Source: Pontibacter sp. E15-1 (GTDB lineage: Bacteria > Bacteroidota > Bacteroidia > Cytophagales > Hymenobacteraceae). From it: a DNA stretch of 64,000 nucleotides. The stretch is from NCBI RefSeq assembly GCF_022601975.1, contig NZ_JAKVIR010000010.1, positions 1 to 64,000 of the forward strand. The letters are read 5' to 3'. Shown here one piece after another: positions 43,672 to 51,747 of the stretch (positions within the stretch are counted from its first letter, which is position 1; each line of letters begins with the position of its first letter). The notes beneath the pieces were generated by a model. That model was not told where the DNA came from. It saw only the letters and a program-made list of their open reading frames with translations, and ran no database searches. The position numbers and the translations under genes were made by a program.

Positions 43672-45123
43672 TTATGAAACGGATTGCTGGTTCTCACCCT
43701 GCGACTTTTCGCCGGAGGCGCCATCACGGTTTCTATTCCGGTTGTTGCGGTTGCGCTTTTTAGGGGCGCCTCCTTCGGCCGCTACTGCCGTTGATGCGCC
43801 TCCCTCGGAGCGGGGGGTATGATTGGCAGCTTTAATCGGTCTGCTGTTTCCCTCATCGCTGTGCCGTGGCTTGCTGCCTCCGCTGTGGTGCTTGCTCCTG
43901 TGCTGCTTGTTGCTGCCGCCTCTGCCTGGCTGGCTGCCGCTTCGGTGCCGCTGGCTCCCGCTGTCATGGCGCTTGCCCGGGTCGTAGGCGGGCCCAGGGC
44001 CGAAGTCGTCCGGCAAGGGCAGCTTCGGAAGCTCCCGCTCAATCAGGCGCTCCACCTTCTGCACGCGGTACATGTCCTTCTCATTCACAAAAGTAATGGC
44101 CATACCCGTAGAGGCGGCACGTGCGGTGCGGCCCACGCGGTGTACATAGTCCTCTGCGTCCTGCGGCATGTCAAAGTTCACCACGTGGCTCAGGCTGTCG
44201 ATGTCGATACCCCTGGAGAGGATATCCGTGGCCACCACAATCTGGTACTGCTTGTTTTTGAAGCCCTGCAGTGCCTTTTCGCGTTCGTCCTGCGTCATGT
44301 CAGAAGAGATGCCCTCGGCGGTGAAGCCCATCTTCTGGAGCGAGCGCACAATCTGGTTCACATTCGATTTGCGCGACGTGAAGATGATCATGCTTTGCAC
44401 GTCCAACTGGCGAAGCAAGTGCTCCAGCAGCGGAAGCTTCTGGTTGTCGAAGGTCAGGTAGATGCGCTGGTCTATACCCTCCGCCGGCTTCGAGATCGCC
44501 AGGTTAATTTCAGCGGGGTTTTGCAGGATCTGCTGTGAGAGGTCCCGGATCTTGCGGGGCATGGTAGCCGAGAAGAGCAGCGTCTGGCGCTGCTTGGGCA
44601 GTTGGTTGATGATCTTCAGGAGATCATCCATAAAGCCCATGTCCAGCATTTTGTCGGCCTCGTCCAGCACCAGGTGGTTCAGCTGGTCCAGTTTCACGTA
44701 GCCCATGGCCAGGTGCGACAACAGGCGGCCCGGGGTGGCGATGATAATATCGGCACCGGTGGTAAGCGCGCGCTTCTGCTGGTCCCAGTCGTCGCCTTTG
44801 TTGCCGCCATATATGGCGATGGAGGATACCGAGGCGAAATAGCCGAAGCCTTCCACTTGCTCGTCTATCTGCTTGGCCAGTTCCCGGGTTGGGACCAGGA
44901 TCAGGGTGCTGGTATGTTCGTAGCCTTCGTGTGAGATCCGGTCGATGAGCGGAAGCAGGTAGGCTGCCGTCTTGCCAGTGCCCGTCTGGGCGCAGGCAAT
45001 CATGTCGTTGCGTTCGAGTATAAGCGGAATCGCCTGTTCCTGCACGGGAGTAGGGTTGTTATAGCCCATAGAATTGATTCCCGTTAATACATCTTCGTGT
45101 AGGTTAAAAGAACTAAAGCTCAA
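43672..45123 (-). CDS. DEAD-box RNA helicase (RhlE-like)
   Basis: A 483-residue helicase. All motifs are intact: Q motif, AQTGTGKT, PTRELAKQ, DEAD in LVLDEADKML, SATMPRKI, IIFTSRKS, ATDILSRGID and HRVGRTARA. After about residue 375 comes a long low-complexity basic tail rich in Arg, Asn, Ser, Gly and His. It is typical of cold-adaptation or ribosome-assembly helicases and likely RNA-binding. Monocistronic with its own terminator. Confidence 0.92.
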   Translation of the reverse strand: MSFSSFNLHEDVLTGINSMGYNNPTPVQEQAIPLILERNDMIACAQTGTGKTAAYLLPLIDRISHEGYEHTSTLILVPTRELAKQIDEQVEGFGYFASVSSIAIYGGNKGDDWDQQKRALTTGADIIIATPGRLLSHLAMGYVKLDQLNHLVLDEADKMLDMGFMDDLLKIINQLPKQRQTLLFSATMPRKIRDLSQQILQNPAEINLAISKPAEGIDQRIYLTFDNQKLPLLEHLLRQLDVQSMIIFTSRKSNVNQIVRSLQKMGFTAEGISSDMTQDEREKALQGFKNKQYQIVVATDILSRGIDIDSLSHVVNFDMPQDAEDYVHRVGRTARAASTGMAITFVNEKDMYRVQKVERLIERELPKLPLPDDFGPGPAYDPGKRHDSGSQRHRSGSQPGRGGSNKQHRSKHHSGGSKPRHSDEGNSRPIKAANHTPRSEGGASTAVAAEGGAPKKRNRNNRNRNRDGASGEKSQGENQQSVS

Positions 45124-45528
45124 TGTCTGAATGATTTTGTGTTGATACTGTGGCCCTTAGTGTATGCTTTACACAGAACCTCTGCATGGTAAAGATACTA
45201 TAAATATGGCTTTAATCCCGCACAGCCCCCCTGAAACATTTTCAGACAAAATTTTCTAAAAAATATGTAATTGTATAATATAAAGTTATATTTGAAACAA
45301 CTTGTAAATAATACAAATACAATATATAGTGAATTTATGGGGGCCCGGGTAAAAGAGCGGAATAAAGTGTTTTAAGTAAACAACTATATAAATATATAGA
45401 TATTCTAATTATTTAATACATTAAAAAATTTATATATCCTGCAACATTGCGGCAGTGGCGGCGTAAATACCACCAAACGCAGAAAACAGATCCTGTCTAA
45501 TTGAATATATTTTATTTTATATATAGTT
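45124..45528. other. AT-rich intergenic region upstream of a small gene
   Basis: About 400 bp, much of it 75-80 percent A+T, between the divergent helicase gene and the 28-residue peptide. TATATTTT at 45506-45513 could be a -7 element for the peptide gene, but no clear TTTG lies at the right distance. No frame of note. Confidence 0.5.
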
Positions 45529-45615
45529 ATGAAAAAAGTTATACAAGAATCACCTAACTTCTTCCTGCTGTTGGGTCTCAACATCCTCAACGCGATCTTC
45601 ATGTTGCTCCGCTAG
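45529..45615 (+). CDS. 28-residue single-helix membrane peptide
   Basis: ATG AAA AAA GTT opens a 28-codon frame to TAG. The peptide is MKKVIQESPN followed by the hydrophobic stretch FFLLLGLNILNAIFMLL and a terminal Arg, so a single membrane helix with positive ends is predicted. An AT-rich promoter-like region lies upstream and a terminator 34 bases downstream, which argues for a real, independently transcribed gene. Function unknown. Options are a regulator of a membrane complex or a type I toxin-like peptide; nothing in the sequence decides. Confidence 0.6.
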   Translation: MKKVIQESPNFFLLLGLNILNAIFMLLR

Positions 45616-45649
45616 TAGCGGCAACAGGGCTTACTATACTCCACAGAAA

Positions 45650-45684
45650 GGGCAGTCTCGCTACCAAAGCGGGGCTGCCTTTTT
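45650..45684 (+). terminator. Terminator after the 28-residue peptide gene
   Basis: GGGCAGTCTCGC and GCGGGGCTGCC pair (two G-U pairs) around a seven-base loop, followed by five T residues. Confidence 0.75.
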
Positions 45685-45772
45685 GCGTTTCCAGAGAAAT
45701 TTGTGCTTAACTTGTCGGTGCCACGAGCGGCAACACGATGACACATAGAGCTGAACCGAGCGTATCACAGAC

Positions 45773-46531
45773 ATGGCAGGACATAATAAATGGTCGCAGA
45801 TAAAGCGTAAGAAAGGCGCCTTAGACGCCAAGCGATCCAAAGTATTTACCAAGCTGATCAAGGAGATCACGGTGGCGGCCAAAGTTGGCGGCCCCGACCC
45901 CGATGGGAACCCACGGCTGCGGCTGGCCATCCAACTGAGCAAAGCCGCCAACATGCCCAAAGACAATATCGAGCGGGCCATACAGAAAGGCGAAGGCACC
46001 GACGGCGACTACAGCGCGGTGACGTACGAGGGGTATGCCTCCAATGGCGTGGCCATATTCATTGAGTGTCTCACCGATAATATAAACCGGACGGTGCAAA
46101 ACCTGCGCACCATCTTCAACAAGGGCAATGGCAGCCTGGCCACCAACGGCTCCGTTGAGTTTCTCTTCGACCGAAAAGGCGTTTTCGTGGTGAGGCGCAA
46201 CCCTGACCAAGCCCTGCCCGACGAAGAACTGACCCTGGAGTTGGCTGACGGCGGAGCAGAGGAAGTAGAGATGGAGGAGGAGTACATCACGGTATACTGC
46301 GCGATGGAAGATTTTGGGGCGATGCAGAAGAAGCTGGAGGAACTACAACTGGACCTGGAAAGCGCGGAGCTGCAGCGGCTGCCCCATACCACCGTCACGG
46401 TGGAAGACCCGGAGGCTGTCCGGAAAATACTCGCACTGCTTGATGCCCTGGAGGATGACGACGACGTGCAGAAAGTTTACCACAACCTCGAACTGAGCGA
46501 GGAGGTGATGGACGTGTTACAGGCGCAATGA
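45773..46531 (+). CDS. YebC/PmpR family protein
   Basis: A 252-residue protein. The family opening MAGHNKWSQIKRKKGALDAKRSKVF is present (shown here by its first residues), with NMPKDNIERAIQKGEG and an acidic C-terminal part rich in Glu/Asp. Members were first described as transcription regulators and are now also linked to translation of difficult peptide stretches. The domain structure (three domains) and length are standard. It is transcribed alone after the small-peptide terminator. Confidence 0.92.
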   Translation: MAGHNKWSQIKRKKGALDAKRSKVFTKLIKEITVAAKVGGPDPDGNPRLRLAIQLSKAANMPKDNIERAIQKGEGTDGDYSAVTYEGYASNGVAIFIECLTDNINRTVQNLRTIFNKGNGSLATNGSVEFLFDRKGVFVVRRNPDQALPDEELTLELADGGAEEVEMEEEYITVYCAMEDFGAMQKKLEELQLDLESAELQRLPHTTVTVEDPEAVRKILALLDALEDDDDVQKVYHNLELSEEVMDVLQAQ

Positions 46532-46704
46532 TGCTGCACGAGACTGTCTGGAGAGGGAAGTATACCCTCCGGAACTTTAAAGATAGAAGCAGTTGAAGAG
46601 TGGCTGCTTCTAAAACAAAGTATACGGACTGATTGACGGGAACCCACTTTCAAGAATACACCTTGGCAGGCTTACGGCAAACCGGGAACTGAATTCAAAA
46701 CCTG

Positions 46705-47814
46705 ATGGATATTTTCAAAGACATGCTGGTGCTGGAACTGGCCAGCGTGCTGGCGGGGCCCAGCGTGGGGCAGTTTTTCGCTGAGCTGGGTGCCAGCGTT
46801 ACCAAGATTGAGAACGCCGCCACGCAGGGGGATGTCACGCGCCGCTGGAAAATAAGCAGCGAAGCCCCTGAAACAGACACGCCCGCTTACTTCTGTGCGG
46901 CCAACTGGGGCAAAACCTCCCTGGCCCTGGACCTAGCGAAGCCGCAGGACCTCAGGAGACTCTATGATCTAGTGCAGGAGGCTGATATCCTGATTGCCAG
47001 TTACAAGCCCGGCGATGCCGAGAAGCTGCGCGTGGACTATGAGACGTTGCGAAAGCTTAACCCGCGGTTGGTGTACGGTCACATTACCGGCTACGGACCC
47101 ACCGATGCCCGGGCTGGCTATGATGCCGTGGTGCAGGCCGAGAGCGGGTATATGTACCTGAACGGCGAGCCAGGCAATGGCCCCCTCAAAATGCCCGTTG
47201 CACTGATGGATATCCTGGCGGCACATCAGCTGAAAGAGGGCTTGCTTGTGGCCTTGCTGCACCGCGCGCGTACCGGGCAGGGGCAGCTCGTGCAGGTGTC
47301 GCTGCTGGATGCGGCGCTGTCGGGGCTGGCGAACCAGGCGACGGCGTTTCTGGTTGCCAGCCACGCGCCGCAGCGCCTGGGCTCAGAGCATCCCAGCATT
47401 GTTCCGTACGGTGCCGTGTATACCACCAAAGACGGGAAACAAGTGGTGCTGGCCATTGGCGACGACAGGCAGTTCCAGAGGCTGTGCGCTGTGCTGGCCA
47501 TACCTGCCCTGGCAGAGGACCCCAGGTATCGCACCAACCACAGCAGGGTGCGGCACCGCGCCGAGGTAAACGAGCAGCTTGCGGCGCGCATCGCCCAACA
47601 GGAGCAGGGCGCTTTTCTGCAGGCTCTGCACCTGCAGCACGTGCCAGCCGGGGCCGTGAACACGGTTCCGGAGGCGTTTGGCCTCCCGCAGGCCAAACGA
47701 ATGCTGTTGCACCATACCGGGGCACAACCGGGGCTTCGGCAGGTGGCCTTCCAGATAGAGGGGCTGGCGTTGGCAAGCATTGCACCCCCGCCGCCGTATA
47801 CCCAAAAGCCGTGA
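46705..47814 (+). CDS. CaiB/BaiF family CoA transferase
   Basis: A 369-residue family III CoA transferase. LELASVLAGPSVGQFFAELGA is the N-terminal signature. The catalytic Asp lies in MPVALMDILAAHQ, and KTSLALDLAKPQ, SYKPGDAEKL and ITGYGP follow the family. The N- and C-terminal parts form the interlaced fold. No neighbouring acyl-CoA gene suggests the substrate, which stays open. A hairpin AGAAGCAG/CTGCTTCT (46585-46611) precedes it and may end the YebC transcript. Confidence 0.9.
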   Translation: MDIFKDMLVLELASVLAGPSVGQFFAELGASVTKIENAATQGDVTRRWKISSEAPETDTPAYFCAANWGKTSLALDLAKPQDLRRLYDLVQEADILIASYKPGDAEKLRVDYETLRKLNPRLVYGHITGYGPTDARAGYDAVVQAESGYMYLNGEPGNGPLKMPVALMDILAAHQLKEGLLVALLHRARTGQGQLVQVSLLDAALSGLANQATAFLVASHAPQRLGSEHPSIVPYGAVYTTKDGKQVVLAIGDDRQFQRLCAVLAIPALAEDPRYRTNHSRVRHRAEVNEQLAARIAQQEQGAFLQALHLQHVPAGAVNTVPEAFGLPQAKRMLLHHTGAQPGLRQVAFQIEGLALASIAPPPPYTQKP

Positions 47815-47959
47815 GGGAGGGGGCCTATACGCACCGCAGAACCGAAAATAGCATTGTTGCCTCCTGCATTTCAGGTTTTAACGGCACGGGGTAAACAAAC
47901 TTTCGCTTTGAGCGGTAGATATAGACGCATACATACTAATTGCACTGTTGCAACGCACT

Positions 47960-48640
47960 ATGGAAGACAAGTTAGACGACATCATCAACGGGCTGCACCA
48001 GAAGTCCAAGACCAAGCAGGCGATATACCGGCACACGTTAGAGACCTTCAACCGGATGAAGGAAATCTCGCAAAAGCTGGTGGCAGAGCTGACAGATAGA
48101 ATCACCAGGCAGGATGCGGACGTGATTATCGAGTACCGGAATATCGGAGAGCATGAGTTTCAGATCAAATTCTCCGGCGATTTGCTGGTTTTCGTGATGC
48201 ACTCCAACATCATCACCTTCCCGGACGACTACGAGATCATGCGGAGCGAATACGTAGAGGAGGATTTCAGGCGGAGGTTCTTTGGGCACATCATGGCCTA
48301 CAACTTTATGGCAGACACCATCAAGTACAACCGTCTCGACGACCCCGGCTATCTGGTGGGGCGCATGCTGGTGAACATCGAAAAGCACTTTTGCATTGAA
48401 GGGGTGAAGCAGCTTGACTTGCCGAAAGGGAAGATGAATAACATGCAGGAAAACGCTATAAACGACCGGATGCTGCGCATCATCGTGGAGAGCGCCATGA
48501 TTGCCGCGGTGAACAACGACCTGATGGGGCAGGATGTGAGCGACATTGAGCGCATCACCCTCAAACAGAAACTAGAGAACTCGCAACTTACCAAGCCCCG
48601 CAAACTGGGCTTCCAGATCAGCCACGAGCTCACGCATTAA
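47960..48640 (+). CDS. Conserved-looking protein of unknown function
   Basis: 226 residues from the ATG at 47960 (MEDKLDDIINGLHQKSK); an in-frame TTG four codons earlier is less likely. No signal peptide or membrane helix. It is mostly helical and charged, with a central mixed segment (IKFSGDLLVFVMHSNIITFP). It ends in a region with MNNMQENAINDRMLRIIVES. I do not recognise the family. Composition and codon use match the neighbours, so it looks like a resident gene. Confidence 0.7.
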   Translation: MEDKLDDIINGLHQKSKTKQAIYRHTLETFNRMKEISQKLVAELTDRITRQDADVIIEYRNIGEHEFQIKFSGDLLVFVMHSNIITFPDDYEIMRSEYVEEDFRRRFFGHIMAYNFMADTIKYNRLDDPGYLVGRMLVNIEKHFCIEGVKQLDLPKGKMNNMQENAINDRMLRIIVESAMIAAVNNDLMGQDVSDIERITLKQKLENSQLTKPRKLGFQISHELTH

Positions 48641-49280
48641 CCCTAAATTCCATACTTGCTTTTGCCGGGGTATAAATACCTGCGCAAAAGGCAGGTATAC
48701 GGCATTGGTCCTTATTCTCCGGCATGGTATAAACCCGTGCTATTATACCCCCCGGCATCCTTAAGCTACAAAGCCCTACGCAGGAAAACATGCCTGGCTT
48801 TAAAAAGGCCCCTACCCAAGGCGCGGGGCAAAAAGCCAGCTGCAAAACCCATCCCCCGGAAATTATACATGTGAATTTCTGCTACCAGGAAAAGTTATAC
48901 TAATAGCAATTGATCGGTACGCATTGATCCTCTTTATGGCGCCCCGAAAGCTTTCGGGGTGCCTTCCCGTGCAATGCATCCAACCTGCCGCACATCACAA
49001 TAACAGCACAAGCGGACGCTTGCGCCAGTGATTTTAGCCTCAAATTTCATGAAGTAAAAATACCCCAGTACGCAAAATCCATTCGATAATGGTATTTGAT
49101 TTTAGGTATAGAGCTGCTGAATTCAGATAATCTATACCTGAGAAACCGGAACAGCCCAAGTTTTTTATCAGCTGTGAATGAGTGCATTAGGTGAATGCGT
49201 CTTGTGTTATATATATGGCTTTATTAGCTAAGTCTGCGTATATATAAGGAGAAGCAAATTAAACCTTATAATTATTCAAA
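48641..49280. other. Intergenic region around MITE copy 3
   Basis: 640 bp without a gene. 48641-48896 holds several GGTATA/TATACC motifs but no frame. 48897-49095 is the repeat. 49105-49134 has the inverted pair AGGTATAG / CTATACCT. The last 100 bases are AT-rich and likely carry the promoter of the phosphatase gene. Confidence 0.55.
48897..49095 (+). repeat. MITE-like dispersed repeat, copy 3
   Basis: A 199-bp copy closely matching copy 2. It runs from a mutated end ATACTAATAGCAATTGAT to ATTCGATAATGGTAT, with the CCCCGAAAGCTTTCGGGG palindrome at 48942-48959 and AAGCGGACGCTTGCGCCAGTG at 49010-49030. It has no coding capacity. Confidence 0.8.
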
Positions 49281-50405
49281 ATGAGTAGGAAGGTCTCTGG
49301 TTCTCTGGCGCACAAAGTTGTATTGCGCCGCCGCATGCTGGTATACTATGCTTTTTTGATCGCAGGTGTGTGGGGTATGATGGTTTCCTGCAGCCTCCCG
49401 GCATCTAAAGGCAAGCCGGCCTTGCGCACGCAAAACGTCATTATCGTGGTGATTGACGGCCCCCGATATTCCGAGACGTGGGCCAACACACCCGGCCTCA
49501 TCCCGAACATGTCAACCGACCTGAAGCCAGAGGGAAGTTTTCTGAGTACCTTCCTCAACGACGGCTATACCTACACCAACTCGGGCCACGCCGCCATTAC
49601 CACCGGCGTAAACCAGCCGATTGACAATTATGGCGATGAGTACCCGGCAAACCCATCCATCTTCCAGTACTGGCTCAAAGCGTCTGGCAAGCCGAAAACC
49701 GCTGCCTGGATCATTTCCAGCAAAGACAAACTCCATATACTTGCCAACACCCAGGACTCGCTGTGGCAGAACCAGTTTATGCCCGCGCTGAACTGTGGCG
49801 TAAACGGGCCGGGCACAGGCTACCGTGCGGATTCCCTTACCCTGGAGGCAGTGAAGCAGGTCCTGACCACGCACAAGCCAAACCTGGTGCTGGTGAACTT
49901 CATGGAGCCCGATGGCTATGCCCATGCCGGCAACTGGGACTACTATGTGCGGGGCATCTCCCGGGATGACAGGTATATAAAAGAGCTCTGGGATTTTATC
50001 AGCAAAGATGAGTTCTACAGAAACAAGACCACGCTCCTGATCACCAACGACCATGGCCGCCATTTAGACAGCGTAGACGGTGGCTGGCAGGAGCATGGAG
50101 ACAACTGTGAGGGCTGTCAGCACATCAGCCTGCTGGCCTTAGGGCCGGACTTTAACAAAAACGCCGTGATAGAAACCCGCCACACGCTGGTAGACATAGC
50201 CCCCACCGTGGCGAAACTGCTCCGGTTCGAAATGGACTCGACAGTAGTCGTGCCCCGGCTTGACACCGTTGCGGTCGCCTTTGCCGTTGACTCTTTGGCT
50301 GTTGGCACACAGAAGGATTCCGTGCGCATCGTATCCCAGCTGGATACCACCGTGCTGCAGGGGCGGGTAATCCGGGAGTTGTTTCTGGAGAAGTATCTTC
50401 GGTAG
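49281..50405 (+). CDS. Alkaline phosphatase superfamily lipoprotein
   Basis: A 374-residue protein with a hydrophobic segment (about 20-36) ending in MMVSC, so probably a lipoprotein. The core has NVIIVVIDGPRYSETW (metal Asp), NSGHAAITTG (probable Thr/Ser nucleophile), MEPDGYAHAGN, LLITNDHGRHLD (metal Asp-His) and WQEHGDNCEG (His). These are the metal-site motifs of phosphatases/sulfatases of this superfamily. The substrate is unknown. The C-terminal 60 residues are Val/Asp-rich and lie outside the fold. Confidence 0.82.
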   Translation: MSRKVSGSLAHKVVLRRRMLVYYAFLIAGVWGMMVSCSLPASKGKPALRTQNVIIVVIDGPRYSETWANTPGLIPNMSTDLKPEGSFLSTFLNDGYTYTNSGHAAITTGVNQPIDNYGDEYPANPSIFQYWLKASGKPKTAAWIISSKDKLHILANTQDSLWQNQFMPALNCGVNGPGTGYRADSLTLEAVKQVLTTHKPNLVLVNFMEPDGYAHAGNWDYYVRGISRDDRYIKELWDFISKDEFYRNKTTLLITNDHGRHLDSVDGGWQEHGDNCEGCQHISLLALGPDFNKNAVIETRHTLVDIAPTVAKLLRFEMDSTVVVPRLDTVAVAFAVDSLAVGTQKDSVRIVSQLDTTVLQGRVIRELFLEKYLR

Positions 50406-50511
50406 CCTATATGGCCAGCTTGCGGCGGCCTGCCCGGATCGTTTTGCTTCAGTTTCTATTCGCCCGGAGGGGTAGAAGGGCTAACCGCCGCACCGTCAGT
50501 TTACAAACGCA

Positions 50512-51639
50512 ATGAAACGCAGTTATTGGTTTATACTTAAGCTTTGGCTGGCATTTGGCCTGTCATTTCCGCTTCTGGCGCAGCCAGATGTGAGAGGGGA
50601 TGGGGCCGTTTTGGCTGTATCCACGGTTGCTCAGGCAGAAAAGGGGGTAATATTTGAGAACCCCTTATACCGCAGCGAGGAGATACTGGAGTTTCAGCTC
50701 AACCTCAACTACAAAGACCTGCTGGACGACCGGGGTGAGGACCCGGGCTATCATCAGGGCACCCTCACCTACACCGATGCCACCCGAGGGCCGGTAAGCG
50801 TAAACCTGAAGGTAAAGGTAAGGGGGAACCACCGCCGCAACCCGCTTATTTGCCGGTTTCCGCCTTTGCTCCTCAATTTCTCCCGCAAAACTACCTCCCA
50901 AACTGTTTTTGAGCACGTGAACAAAGTAAAGCTGGTCACCCATTGCCTGCAGGAAGAATATGTGCTGCGCGAGTATCAGGTGTATAAGCTATACAATGTT
51001 TTAACGGACAAAAGCTTTCGGGTGCGGCTCTGCCGGGTGCGGTACGAAGACCTGGAAGGCAAGCGGAAATCAGAAACGAGGTATGCCTTCCTGATAGAGG
51101 ACGACGACGAAATGGCGCAGCGACACAACGGTGTGATTGTGCCCAAGGCCCTTGCCATCGGGATGCAGGGAACGGACCAGGGCACCATGGCGCAGCTGGC
51201 GATATTCCAGTATATGATCGGAAACACAGATTGGTCTGTGCCTTACCGCCATAACATCAAGCTCCTCTCCCTCGACTCGCTGGCGCCTCCGCACCCCGTG
51301 CCGTACGACTTCGATTTCAACGGCATGGTCGATCCGCCGTATGCGGTGCCTCCCCCCGAGTTGGGGATCGCAACGGTGCAGCAACGGCTATACCGGGGGT
51401 ATGACTTTCCGGAACACGTGTACGCGGCCGTTGTCCAGGTATTTAAGGCACGCCGCAGGGAACTGTATGGTGTATATCGGAAACGGCCCTTGCTGAGCAA
51501 AAGCAGCCAGAAAAGGGCACTGCGCTTTCTGGATAGCTTTTACAAGACGATCGACGACCCCAAAGATTTTGAGCGGAATATTGTGCGCGTGGGGCGGGAA
51601 AACCAGAAAAGCTACGTGACCGTGAAAGGCCTGAAATAG
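50512..51639 (+). CDS. Exported protein with distant CotH-like features
   Basis: A 375-residue protein with a signal peptide (cleavage near LLAQ, residue 24). After a beta-rich part (50-115, LNLKVKVRGNHRR) comes VNKVKLVTHCL and EYVLREYQVYKLYN. These are followed by RVRLCRVRYED, YAFLIEDDDEMAQRHNG and VPYDFDFNGMVDP. That order of a basic/aspartate helix, an ED segment and a DFD motif resembles CotH kinase-type proteins; this is my inference and a search is needed. It lies 106 bases downstream of the phosphatase gene and may be cotranscribed. Confidence 0.55.
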   Translation: MKRSYWFILKLWLAFGLSFPLLAQPDVRGDGAVLAVSTVAQAEKGVIFENPLYRSEEILEFQLNLNYKDLLDDRGEDPGYHQGTLTYTDATRGPVSVNLKVKVRGNHRRNPLICRFPPLLLNFSRKTTSQTVFEHVNKVKLVTHCLQEEYVLREYQVYKLYNVLTDKSFRVRLCRVRYEDLEGKRKSETRYAFLIEDDDEMAQRHNGVIVPKALAIGMQGTDQGTMAQLAIFQYMIGNTDWSVPYRHNIKLLSLDSLAPPHPVPYDFDFNGMVDPPYAVPPPELGIATVQQRLYRGYDFPEHVYAAVVQVFKARRRELYGVYRKRPLLSKSSQKRALRFLDSFYKTIDDPKDFERNIVRVGRENQKSYVTVKGLK

Positions 51640-51681
51640 CAACTGCAAGCAAAGGGCCAGAGCGCTTTGCTTGCAGTTGCT
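51638..51681. terminator. Bidirectional terminator between convergent genes
   Basis: AGCAACTGCAAGCAAAG and CTTTGCTTGCAGTTGCT form a perfect 17-bp stem that starts inside the stop of the CotH-like gene. It faces the minus-strand ABC-F gene. Confidence 0.75.
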
Positions 51682-51747
51682 ATGATTCTAGAAAAGCCAT
51701 ACTCGGGCCGGAAGTGCTGCGGGGTTGGCTGCGGCTAAATCCGTTGG

